The position numbers were made by a program, and so were the translations under genes. A stretch of DNA of 28,255 bases from a virus: the IMG/VR virus record IMGVR_UViG_3300003322_001190, positions 25,655 to 53,909 of that record. One strand, written 5' to 3'. Shown in pieces: positions 22,344 through 28,255 of the stretch. The notes under the pieces are model-generated. The model saw nothing but the letters and a program-made list of their open reading frames with translations. It made no database searches and had not been told where the DNA came from. Numbering within the stretch: position 1 is the stretch's first letter; each line of letters begins with the position of its first letter.

Positions 22344-23240
22344 ATGACCGACCTGACCAGATCGAGCACCTCCCCCTTCGACGCGATCCGCCGCGAGGAT
22401 GAGAACGGGGAGTACTGGCTCGCCCGGGACCTCCAGCCGCTGCTGGGGTACGCCCAGTGGCGCCGGTTCAACGACACGATCAACCGGGCCCGGGTCTCCG
22501 TGGCCGCCGCAGGCGGAGACGTCCGGCACCACTTTTCGCAGGTCAGCCAGGTTGCCGATGCTGGCAACCTGGGGACTCAGACCCGCTCGGACTTCCGGAT
22601 GACCCGCTATGGGTGCTACCTGGTGGCCATGAACGGCGACACCTCCAAGAGGGAGATCGCCGACGCCCAGCAGTACTTCGCCGTCCAGACCCGCAGGGCC
22701 GAGGTGGCCGAGGAGCGCCCGGCCCTGCCCGGGACCTACCTGGAGGCCCTGAGGGCCCTCGTGGCCGAGGTGGAGGCCAAGGAGCGGGCCGAACTCCTCG
22801 CGGCCGAGAAGACGGCCGAGGCGGACATGCTGAGGCCTCCTGCCGAGGCCTGGGAGACCCTCGCCGACACCGGCCAGGACTACTCGGTGAGGGAGGCGGC
22901 CTACATCCTGAAGCGGGACGCGGCCATCGCCGACCGTGTGGGACCCCGGCGCCTGTTCGACTGGATCGTGAGCCACGGGATGGCCCAGAGGAAGCCCACG
23001 GGGGCGTACGTGCCCTACGCGGACCACAGTGACCACCTGCGCCTGAAGCCCCAGTCCCGGCCCGATCACGAGTCCGGCGGCCTGAAGGAGGCCCACGCCC
23101 AGCTCCGGGTGACCGTCAAGGGCCTGTCCTGGATCCAGCAGCGGATGCGCGAGGAGCTGAAGCCCGAGCTGGTTTCCGAGGGTCCCCGGGCCGAGGTGAT
23201 CGACTTCACCGCGATCAGGACCGCGCCCCTGCGCCGGTAA
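22344..23240 (+). CDS. BRO-N/KilAC phage antirepressor
   Basis: This 298-residue protein starts with a BRO/DinD-type domain (about 10-125: FDAIRREDENGEYWLARDLQ, then FRMTRYGCYLVAMNGD). A charged helical linker follows (about 126-165, Glu/Ala-rich). It ends with a KilAC/ANT-type domain (about 170-275: YSVREAAYILKRD, then RLFDWIVSHGMAQRKPTGAY). This layout is typical of phage antirepressors, which bind and inactivate a repressor or bind DNA. ATG 22344 follows GAGGAGCGTAC, a strong RBS. It shares an orientation, and probably a transcript, with the tandem winged-helix protein, which could be its target. Such a pair suggests a regulatory switch, although no integrase is visible in the window. Confidence 0.88.
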   Translation: MTDLTRSSTSPFDAIRREDENGEYWLARDLQPLLGYAQWRRFNDTINRARVSVAAAGGDVRHHFSQVSQVADAGNLGTQTRSDFRMTRYGCYLVAMNGDTSKREIADAQQYFAVQTRRAEVAEERPALPGTYLEALRALVAEVEAKERAELLAAEKTAEADMLRPPAEAWETLADTGQDYSVREAAYILKRDAAIADRVGPRRLFDWIVSHGMAQRKPTGAYVPYADHSDHLRLKPQSRPDHESGGLKEAHAQLRVTVKGLSWIQQRMREELKPELVSEGPRAEVIDFTAIRTAPLRR

Positions 23241-23310
23241 CGCCGTGAGGGTGTTACCGTGAGGGCCATAACATCCACGCCCCTGTTCCCAGGCGCGGTG
23301 TTCTGTCAGG

Positions 23311-23344
23311 CGAGAGCCCCTCGGACGTCACCGAAGGGCTCTCG
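23311..23344 (+). terminator. Hairpin downstream of the antirepressor gene
   Basis: CGAGAGCCC (23311-23319) pairs with GGGCTCTCG (23336-23344). TCGG/CCGA continues the stem after one mismatch, around the loop ACGTCA. It lies 70 bases past the stop and could end the plus-strand cassette, though no U-run follows. A -10 box for the next unit begins 8 bases later. Confidence 0.6.
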
Positions 23345-23352
23345 CTGTTGGG

Positions 23353-23358
23353 TACGAT
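23353..23358 (+). promoter_or_regulatory. Candidate -10 box before a putative small RNA
   Basis: TACGAT lies within GGGTACGATC, identical over 10 bases to the box before the 21269 gene. A start near 23365 would begin an RNA with a 9-bp G+C hairpin. No clear -35 is visible. Confidence 0.45.
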
Positions 23359-23364
23359 CTGCGC

Positions 23365-23489
23365 ACCCCCGGGGCCTGGACACACCCCGGGGGCTCCAGT
23401 GGGGACTGGGGAATGCAGAAAGGCCCCTCCGGTGCAAAACCCGCTCTCCACGAGTCGAGCGGGCCGGAGGGGCCTTCTGCGCTTCATTT
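23365..23489 (+). ncRNA. Candidate structured small RNA of about 125 nt
   Basis: From the predicted start the RNA would fold CCCCCGGGG (23366-23374) with CCCCGGGGG (23385-23393) around a 10-base loop. A short G-rich linker follows, then a large terminator hairpin (23415-23480) ending in GCTTCATTTC. There is no open frame with an RBS. A promoter-like box, compact structure and terminator in about 135 bases make a small RNA likely but unproven. Confidence 0.45.
23415..23480. terminator. Long bidirectional terminator-like hairpin
   Basis: The outer arms 23415-23432 and 23464-23480 pair over 17 bp with one bulged base. The inner arms CCCGCTC (23440-23446) and GAGCGGG (23457-23463) pair as well. 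CATTTC follows on the plus strand and CATTCCCC on the minus strand, so it could stop transcription from either side in this convergent region. Confidence 0.65.
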
Positions 23490-23523
23490 CGGGACCGGGC
23501 GAACGCTTCTCCCAGGTTGGACG

Positions 23524-23599
23524 CCTGAGTTCTGCCCTCAGTCCGGAGTCCACCGACCAGGCACAGCCGGTGTATCTCGACAGACCTCTTGAACTCAGG
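23524..23599. repeat. 9-bp inverted repeat enclosing 58 bases
   Basis: CCTGAGTTC at 23524-23532 is exactly complementary to GAACTCAGG at 23591-23599. CACCG/CGGTG inside can form a second arm. The 76-nt span is tRNA-sized but has no anticodon or T-arm pattern. Confidence 0.5.
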
Positions 23600-23651
23600 T
23601 GCTCCCTGCGACCTTTTCCGGGGCTGCGGGAGGACGTAACCCACAAGCGAG

Positions 23652-23671
23652 CCGGTTGTGCCAACAACCGG
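23652..23671. repeat. 8-bp hairpin with 4-base loop
   Basis: CCGGTTGT (23652-23659) and ACAACCGG (23664-23671) enclose GCCA. It is compact enough for a protein-binding or RNA hairpin. Confidence 0.55.
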
Positions 23672-23679
23672 ATGCCCCT

Positions 23680-23709
23680 CCCGGCGAGTGGAGTTGCAGA
23701 CTCGCGGGG
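23680..23709. repeat. 10-base arms, one mismatch
   Basis: CCCGGCGAGT (23680-23689) pairs with ACTCGCGGGG (23700-23709) at nine of ten positions around a 10-base loop. It is the next member of the hairpin series. Confidence 0.5.
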
Positions 23710-23718
23710 ACCTTTATT

Positions 23719-23781
23719 GTGACCGCCCTTGGCACGGCGGGGGAGGCCCTCTGGAGTTCAGATAAAGCCGAGGGCGGTCAC
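23719..23781. repeat. 14-bp stem with 35-base loop
   Basis: GTGACCGCCCTTGG (23719-23732) pairs with CCGAGGGCGGTCAC (23768-23781), 13 Watson-Crick pairs plus one G-U. It is the strongest stem of the series. CTTTAT just upstream (23712-23717) and ATAAAG in the loop (23762-23767) could form an alternative pairing. Confidence 0.6.
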
Positions 23782-24074
23782 ACGCACTCCCGTTGAGGAG
23801 CGCTAGTGCAGGACCGGAGATTCGCACTCCGAACGGTCAGCCGGATCAACAGGGCATTCGGCTGCCGCGCGGCCGTAGGGCGGGTTCCTGTGCACCCATC
23901 GGGCCGTCCTGCTCCTCGTGCAATTTTGAGCGTTCCTGGTCGCCAAGCGGAGTTGGGGCTCCGCGAGGGACCGTCGTACAGCCCGTCCGGCCGCAGAGGT
24001 AGCCATCGGGGCACGAGGAGTGGCGCTCGACCTGTCCTACGAGTTCTGACGCGGGTCCTCGTTCTTGCCGCCAT

Positions 24075-24099
24075 CCCCGGAAGGGGTTGACGTCGTCAA
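24075..24099. promoter_or_regulatory. Tetraloop hairpin joined to palindrome TTGACGTCGTCAA
   Basis: CCCCGGAAGGGG (24075-24086) is a 4-bp hairpin with a GGAA loop. TTGACG-T-CGTCAA (24087-24099) is a perfect 13-bp palindrome and also a near-perfect -35 box, but no -10 at proper spacing was found. It could be an operator or the end signal of the leftward SNF2 operon, whose last stop is at 24131. Confidence 0.45.
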
Positions 24100-24130
24100 G
24101 GTTACTACAACGAATCCCGGGGAGTCAATT

Positions 24131-24406
24131 TCAGATCCGGGAGTCCTTGCAGCAGCACCAGCCGTCCATCTGGACCCCGAACCCCTCCCTCAGCTCATCG
24201 TCGCAGGAGAAGCAGCAGGGACCGATGTGGTGCCGGGAGGTGCACCAGAACCCGGAGAGGTCCTGGGAGCGGCTCAGGGCGGGCCAGAAGCGCCTGAACC
24301 ACCGGAGCTGGGACGCGGGAGCCCACTTGGCCACCACGTCCGGCACACGGCCGCGTACGGGCTTGTGGACGGGCTCGTAGGAGGGGTCCTCCAGGGGCGC
24401 GGTCAC
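24131..24406 (-). CDS. Small Cys-rich, probably metal-binding protein
   Basis: GTG 24406 overlaps the helicase stop as GTGA, and the frame gives 91 residues (VTAPLEDPSYEPVHKPVRGR at the start). The C-terminal half is Cys/His-rich: FWCTSRHHIGPCCFSCDDE, then DGWCCCKD, seven cysteines and two histidines in about 40 residues. This suggests one or two zinc sites. The middle is basic and aromatic (LRWFRRFWPALSRSQDL), compatible with nucleic acid binding. No family was recognised. Coupling to the SNF2-like helicase suggests a joint role, by context only. Confidence 0.7.
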   Translation of the reverse strand: MTAPLEDPSYEPVHKPVRGRVPDVVAKWAPASQLRWFRRFWPALSRSQDLSGFWCTSRHHIGPCCFSCDDELREGFGVQMDGWCCCKDSRI

Positions 24407-25953
24407 CCCTCCATCCCCTCGGTGAGCATCTGCTTGCGCATGGCGGCCGTCATGTACTCCTCGCCGGTGACTCCCCGGCCGAGCAGCTCGTCCGATTGCA
24501 CATTGCCCCGCAGCATCGAGTACATCAGGCCGACCTCCACCGTCCGGCGGGCCAGCATCGAGCGCACGGTCACCGAGGGGCCGCCGGATCCGATCCGGCT
24601 CACCCGGTTCAGGCGCTGGGTGCGGATGCCGTACGTGGTCGCCATGTCGTACTCGACGAGGTAGGAGGCCTCGGGGACGTTGATCCCCCGGGCCCCGGCG
24701 TCCGAGGAGAGCAGCACCGCTCCCCCGGGATGGGCCTTGAAGGAGTCCAGCTCGTGGAGCATGAACACCCGGATGCCCGCCTTCGTCAGGGCCTCCGCGA
24801 GCCACGGGATCACCGAGGGGCCGAAGAAGGTGAAGACCATGGCCTTGTCCTCCTGGTCCAGCACCACCGGCTCCAGATAGGCCACGAGGGCCTCTGTCTT
24901 GGCGCTGGAGAGGTTCAGGAAGTACTCCAGGCCGAATTCCTCCACCAGGCCCTTGGCGAGCTTGGAGGAGCCCTCCTGGGCGCTGTGGACGACCGCTCTG
25001 GGGTGAGCGCAGATCTGCCGCAGGGCCTGGAGCTGTCCTCCCACCCCGTCGAACTCCTTGACGAGGTCGTAGAGCTTGCGCTGGTCGGCGTCCAGCTCCA
25101 CCCAGAGGGCCTCCTCGGTCATCCGGGGGAACTGATCGATCACGTCGGCGTCCGTCTTGGACTTCGAGAGCATCAGCGGCTGGCAGATCGCCGCGAACTC
25201 CTCGGTGCGGTGGTCCCAGTAGCGGGCCTTGCCGTAGATGTCCCGGCCCCGCACGAAGTAGCTCTCGAACTCCTTGACCAGCGGCATGGACTGCGGCCTG
25301 AGCAGCCGGAGCTGGTTGAAGGAGTTCTCGTAGTCCTTGCGGATCGAGGTGGCCGTCATCATGACCGTGGGCAGGTTTTTAAAAACGCGCCTCAGGGTCT
25401 TCAGGGTGTGGTCGTACGCCTTGTAGGTGGCCGAGGTCCGGTTCGAGAGCTTGTCGGCCTCGTCGAAGATCACCATGGGGTGCGTTTGCTGGACCCTCTC
25501 CAGCAGCTCTCCGGACTCCACGGCCTTGCGGCGGTTGCGCATGACCGTCTTCACGAGGTCGGCCTTGCCGGTCTCGTACGTCGTGATCAAGACATCCGGG
25601 AGCGCTTCCTTAGCGAGCTTGTTCTTGCGCCCGGGACCGTGGTGGATGCGGACCGTGAGCTTCGTGAACCTCTCGAAGTCGTCCTTCCACTCCCTCAGCT
25701 TGTTCTTCTCGCACACGAGCAGCACGAAGTCCACCGTGTGGTCCTCGAACGCCAGGGCAGCGAGCTGCATGGCCGCGTGGGACTTCCCGAGGCCGGTGTC
25801 CCAGGCAAACATCCACTCCGCCTGGGAGCCGTTCAGCATCCCCAGGTAGGCCTGGGCGACGTGCTCCGTCTGGAAGGGGTACAGGCCCCTCGGGGAGTAG
25901 TAGAGAGCCCCCTCGGGCCAGGCCGAGGGGGCTTCCAGAGTCTGTGCGGTCAC
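24403..25953 (-). CDS. SNF2-like superfamily 2 DNA helicase/translocase
   Basis: This 516-residue protein has both helicase lobes. Lobe 1 has WDTGLGKS (P-loop, 52-58), LLVCEKNKLREWKDDF (motif Ia), ITTYE, VIFDEADKLS (DEAD, 164-167) and MMTATS (motif III). Lobe 2 has VFTFFGPSV (motif IV), LLSSDAGARGINVPEA (motif V) and QRLNRVSRIGSGG (motif VI). SNF2-type proteins move along dsDNA and can remodel protein-DNA complexes or branch-migrate junctions; phage members assist replication and repair. GTG 25953 overlaps the previous stop as GTGA, but the RBS is weak, so coupling probably matters. The AT palindrome at 25375 codes for residues VFKN, in the lobe 1 region just before motif III. Confidence 0.88.
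   Translation of the reverse strand: MTAQTLEAPSAWPEGALYYSPRGLYPFQTEHVAQAYLGMLNGSQAEWMFAWDTGLGKSHAAMQLAALAFEDHTVDFVLLVCEKNKLREWKDDFERFTKLTVRIHHGPGRKNKLAKEALPDVLITTYETGKADLVKTVMRNRRKAVESGELLERVQQTHPMVIFDEADKLSNRTSATYKAYDHTLKTLRRVFKNLPTVMMTATSIRKDYENSFNQLRLLRPQSMPLVKEFESYFVRGRDIYGKARYWDHRTEEFAAICQPLMLSKSKTDADVIDQFPRMTEEALWVELDADQRKLYDLVKEFDGVGGQLQALRQICAHPRAVVHSAQEGSSKLAKGLVEEFGLEYFLNLSSAKTEALVAYLEPVVLDQEDKAMVFTFFGPSVIPWLAEALTKAGIRVFMLHELDSFKAHPGGAVLLSSDAGARGINVPEASYLVEYDMATTYGIRTQRLNRVSRIGSGGPSVTVRSMLARRTVEVGLMYSMLRGNVQSDELLGRGVTGEEYMTAAMRKQMLTEGMEG
25375..25386. repeat. Perfect AT palindrome inside the SNF2-like gene
   Basis: GTTTTTAAAAAC here, with the following GCG, is identical over 15 bases to the intergenic copy at 21193. 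It uses TTT and AAA codons, unusual in this G/C-ending gene set, so it looks kept for its DNA sequence. Confidence 0.6.
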
Positions 25954-26249
25954 GCCGTCACCGTCGCTTCGTTCACCTCGAAGGTCCAGGAGACCTGCGC
26001 CAGTCCCCCGACGGGGTCCAGGAGCTTGACGGCCACCAGGTCCTCGCCGCACTTCAGCTCCGCCGCGATGGGACCGGAGCCCATCAGCGGCAGGATCGCG
26101 ATGAAGGTGACGTGGTCCTCTCCGACGACCTTTCTCGCCTCCCCCATGTAGGGACCGGCGGTGATCGTCCAGGGTCCGGGATCGTGCAGGGCCCGTTCGA
26201 TCTGCCGGGCACGCAAGACCATGCGAGCGGCCACGTGATCGAGGCTCAT
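25950..26249 (-). CDS. Unknown 99-residue protein upstream of the SNF2-like gene
   Basis: ATG 26249 follows GGGAGGGACGGAC, a fair RBS, and the stop overlaps the helicase start as GTGA. The protein begins with a helix (MSLDHVAARMVLRARQIERA). It continues as a beta-rich domain (HVTFIAILPLMGSGPIAAEL, GEDLVAVKLLDPVGG) with an acidic end. There is no catalytic motif and a single Cys. It is the first gene of the early-type minus-strand unit after the tail gene. Its function is unknown. Confidence 0.78.
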   Translation of the reverse strand: MSLDHVAARMVLRARQIERALHDPGPWTITAGPYMGEARKVVGEDHVTFIAILPLMGSGPIAAELKCGEDLVAVKLLDPVGGLAQVSWTFEVNEATVTA

Positions 26250-26329
26250 GTCCGTCCCTCCCGTCCTTCTCCAGGAATTGTTCCTAGCAGGAGTTTAGCC
26301 AGACGAACGGAAGGCCGTCTACCACAAGA
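26250..26329 (-). promoter_or_regulatory. Intergenic region between tail gene and replication unit
   Basis: The minus strand holds a small nested hairpin (AGACGGCC..CCGTTCGTCT, 26302-26321) shortly after the tail-gene stop, without a U-run. TAAACT then follows as a possible -10 with a poor -35. It may separate late structural from replication transcription. The promoter call is weak. Confidence 0.3.
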
Positions 26330-28255
26330 TCAGAATCCGAAGGGGAGCACCAGGAAGTCGGAGACCTTCGTCGTCTCCGTAATGCGATACCCGAATTTCA
26401 CGCGAGTGGTCCAGGTGGAGTCGGTGAAAGTGGAGATCTGGGTTCCGTTGGCCCGGATGACGACGGAGGTCCCGTTGCAGTCGGCCTGGAGAAGCTGGCC
26501 CGTGGCCACCGGAGCGGAATGGGTCGCCACGGTGCCGGTGATGGTGTTCCCCGACGTCGAGTACACGTACCGGCGCCCGACCAGATACCCCTTCAGGGTC
26601 GCGACGGGCTGACCGCCCACGACGGACTTCTCGTGCAGGCACCTCAGCATCAGGCCGGTGGCGTCGTCGTGCGGGTGGTAACCGCCGGAGTCCACGTAGG
26701 GCTGGAGGGTCTGGGACCCCGTGGTGAGCATGGCCCCGTCGATGTGCATGATCGCGGTGTTCGGGACCACCACCGAGTCGTCGTTGCAGTAGCCGACGGA
26801 GACCGCCGCATTGATGGCTCCGGCAGGAGCCGTGGCCCCGATGTTCAGCCGGGTCCAGGTGTTCAGGGTGGGCGCATTCACGATCGACTTGCTCGCCGAG
26901 ATGAAGTCCCAGGTGTTCGTGAACCACTCGATGATCACGCCGACCTTATAGTTCTGCTGAGGCCGCACGTGGACCGACCAGTTCACATTCGTACCGGCGG
27001 TCGTGGTGAACACGAAGGCGGTCCGGTTGTACGTTCCCGTGCCGCTCGGGGTGAGCTTCAGCGAGTAGTTGCCGAACTTGGCGTAGGTGTTGTCCTGGAG
27101 AAGACCGAGCCCTCCGTCCCAGGCGCTCCAGCCGTTCGTGTCCGTCTCGAACTCGGAATTCCAGATGGCATTGGTGCCGGTGGGGTTGTAGACGAACTGG
27201 CCCTGCACGATGACGTCCGAAAGGGCCGCCGAGTAGATGCCGGGAATCCCCATCGAGGGGAAGGGGCCGTTCGCCGAGTTCAGGACGATCTTCGAGGAAG
27301 CGATCGTGAGATCGTTGGTCGCCCGGTAGTCCGGGCTCGTCGGAGGCAGCTTCCACTGGAGGGCCTGGCCGGTCTCGGCGAACTCGATCCGGGTCCCGTC
27401 CGCTCCGTGGCCGCCCTCGTACACCTGGGGGATGTCGTTGGTGTAGATCAGCCCGAGCCGGGACAGGGCCTGCATGGTCGACGTCAGAACCGGCCGCGAG
27501 TAGTCCCCGGAGTTGTAGGTGATCTTCTGCCGGGTGGTCCCCGTCTGGCCGAAGAAGCCCAGGGTGGTCGTGGCGTTCTGGTAGGTCCGCTGGCCGTTGA
27601 CCACGACGTCGCCCTTGGCCCTCAGAGCCATCCGGGTGACCGCGTTGCCCTGGAGCAGCGTGAGAGACGGGGAGAAGCTCGTGGAGTTCGTCCCCATGGC
27701 CATGGGTCCGATGCCGCAGAACACGTCATCGGCGCTCGCCTGGTCCGAGGGGTCTCCGGCCAGGGTGATGTTCTTGCCCAGGGCGATCGGGTTCTGGGCC
27801 GTGGCCCAGGGGAGGTTGTTGTTCTGGGCCGAGTTCGCGTTGCCGATCACCGTGTGGTTCGGCCCGGCGCCGGTGGTCGTGGTGTGGTTCGCGCCGATCT
27901 TGACGGTGCCGGAGGCCCCCACCGAGGAACCGGGTCCGATCAGGACCGAGGTGGCCGCGTTGGCCGTGGCCGTGGAGAAGCCGCCCAGGACGGTCATCTC
28001 CCGGCCCAGGGAGGTCATGTTGACGGGACCGGCCACCGTGGAGGAGTACGTGGCGTCTCCGTCCCCGGAGGAGAGCACCGTGGCCATGTCGCCGGAGACG
28101 CCGGTGGAGTGGGCCACGATCCCCGCGATGCCGAGCACCGTGGAGGAGGCGCCGTTCAGCTCCGCATGGGGACCGAGCGCGCTGGATCCCGCCGACGAGG
28201 AGGCAGTGTTCTCGCCCGCGTGGTAGCCGATCCAGGTCTGGTAGGGGTTGAAGTC
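26330..28255 (-). CDS. Tail fibre / receptor-binding protein, N-terminus beyond the window
   Basis: The frame is open to the right edge, giving 641 visible residues. Residues 1 to about 190 are low-complexity repeats of the YadA/Hia head kind (SSALGPHAELNG, TSVLIGPGSSVGASG, NPIALGKNITLAG, GPMAMGTNS), which fold as trimeric beta-rolls. About 205-260 (GDVVVNGQRTYQNATTTLGF) looks like a beta-prism or neck. About 360-512 is a carbohydrate-binding-module-like beta-sandwich (NSEFETDTNGWSAWDGG, YSLKLTPSGTG, MHIDGAMLTTG). The last 130 residues form another beta domain with a conserved-looking end (TTRVKFGYRI, FLVLPFGF). The protein would sit at the tail tip or virion surface and bind host glycans. 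Exact placement cannot be told from sequence. Confidence 0.82.
   Translation of the reverse strand, partial: DFNPYQTWIGYHAGENTASSSAGSSALGPHAELNGASSTVLGIAGIVAHSTGVSGDMATVLSSGDGDATYSSTVAGPVNMTSLGREMTVLGGFSTATANAATSVLIGPGSSVGASGTVKIGANHTTTTGAGPNHTVIGNANSAQNNNLPWATAQNPIALGKNITLAGDPSDQASADDVFCGIGPMAMGTNSTSFSPSLTLLQGNAVTRMALRAKGDVVVNGQRTYQNATTTLGFFGQTGTTRQKITYNSGDYSRPVLTSTMQALSRLGLIYTNDIPQVYEGGHGADGTRIEFAETGQALQWKLPPTSPDYRATNDLTIASSKIVLNSANGPFPSMGIPGIYSAALSDVIVQGQFVYNPTGTNAIWNSEFETDTNGWSAWDGGLGLLQDNTYAKFGNYSLKLTPSGTGTYNRTAFVFTTTAGTNVNWSVHVRPQQNYKVGVIIEWFTNTWDFISASKSIVNAPTLNTWTRLNIGATAPAGAINAAVSVGYCNDDSVVVPNTAIMHIDGAMLTTGSQTLQPYVDSGGYHPHDDATGLMLRCLHEKSVVGGQPVATLKGYLVGRRYVYSTSGNTITGTVATHSAPVATGQLLQADCNGTSVVIRANGTQISTFTDSTWTTRVKFGYRITETTKVSDFLVLPFGF

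Larger units (their letters stand above)
23490..24130. other. Long stretch without a convincing gene, rich in inverted repeats
   Basis: About 640 bases between the small-RNA terminator and the stop of the 24406 gene lack a frame with the G/C-rich third positions seen in real genes here. They contain at least five inverted repeats, listed separately. I found no canonical tRNA T-arm and no attachment-site core. It may hold structured RNA or replication or packaging signals. Confidence 0.6.

Noticed and set aside
23524-23599. tRNA-sized stem-loop considered as a tRNA
   Set aside because: No T-arm TTCRA pattern, no anticodon arm with a 7-base loop in place, and a 9-bp rather than 7-bp acceptor-like stem.
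23806-24090. Possible 94-residue gene from GTG 23806, with GAGGAGCGCTA just upstream
   Set aside because: The RBS is attractive, but the frame has mixed third positions, an Arg-rich random-looking product and several overlapping inverted repeats. Kept as non-coding, though a comparative search could revive it.
24087-24099. TTGACG considered as a -35 promoter box
   Set aside because: No acceptable -10 at 16-18 bases on the plus strand; the symmetric palindrome makes an operator or chance match more likely.
23241-24130. CRISPR array or attachment site in the gene-free region
   Set aside because: No regularly spaced direct repeats and no integrase or tRNA-end core sequence; the repeats are inverted and unrelated to each other.

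Overview
The window reads as part of the genome of a tailed bacteriophage of a high-G+C actinobacterium, most likely Streptomyces or a relative. The evidence is the G+C-rich sequence with strong G/C preference at third codon positions, frequent GTG starts, tightly packed genes with ATGA/GTGA stop-start overlaps, a phage-type replication and recombination set, and a tail-fibre-like gene at the right edge. The host assignment is inference. No integrase, transposase, rRNA, CRISPR array or convincing tRNA was seen.

Layout, almost all on the minus strand and therefore read from right to left. At 28255-26330 lies a partial tail fibre or receptor-binding protein with a YadA-like repeat region and a carbohydrate-binding-like domain. 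At 26249-24131 are a small unknown protein, an SNF2-like superfamily 2 helicase and a tiny Cys-rich protein. At 24130-23241 is about 0.9 kb without a convincing gene but full of inverted repeats, including a candidate small RNA. At 21269-23240 is the only plus-strand cassette: a tandem winged-helix-like protein, probably leaderless, whose gene contains a 112-bp nested palindrome, followed by a BRO/KilAC antirepressor. At 21117-18821 are a DinG-type Fe-S helicase and a small unknown gene. At 18712-15509 are an unknown gene, an HTH protein, a calcineurin-like phosphoesterase and a FEN-type 5' nuclease. At 15337-9330 are two unknowns, an endonuclease VII, a DnaC-like loader, a DnaB-like helicase, a zinc-ribbon protein, a DnaG-like primase, a 46-residue protein and a J-domain-like protein. 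At 9302-1 are a gp32-like ssDNA-binding protein, a DnaE-type polymerase with a PHP domain, an unknown, a RecA/UvsX-like recombinase, a membrane-anchored protein, an Hjc-like nuclease candidate, a Cas4/RecB-like nuclease, a RuvC-like resolvase and a partial unknown gene.

Together the minus-strand genes supply most of a replisome: loader, helicase, primase, polymerase and ssDNA-binding protein. They also supply a recombination-dependent replication and repair set: strand-exchange protein, Cas4-like exonuclease, up to three branched-DNA nucleases, flap nuclease, DinG and SNF2 helicases. A sliding clamp, a DnaQ-type exonuclease and a ligase were not seen here.

The most unusual part is the inverted cassette and its flanks at about 21.1-24.1 kb. 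Divergent promoters are separated by a strong hairpin and a TTTTTAAAAA palindrome. The DNA-binding protein gene carries the large palindrome in its linker region, an antirepressor follows, and then comes a promoter-hairpin-terminator unit with a series of further hairpins. This could be a regulatory switch or a replication origin; both are inferences. Other genome-wide signals are four G[AT]TTTTAAAA[AT]C sites, a start-associated 10-mer (TGGCGGGATC on the plus strand) at four minus-strand gene starts, and a shared N-terminal FDPEAA[ML]RR peptide in the ssDNA-binding protein and the Cas4-like nuclease.
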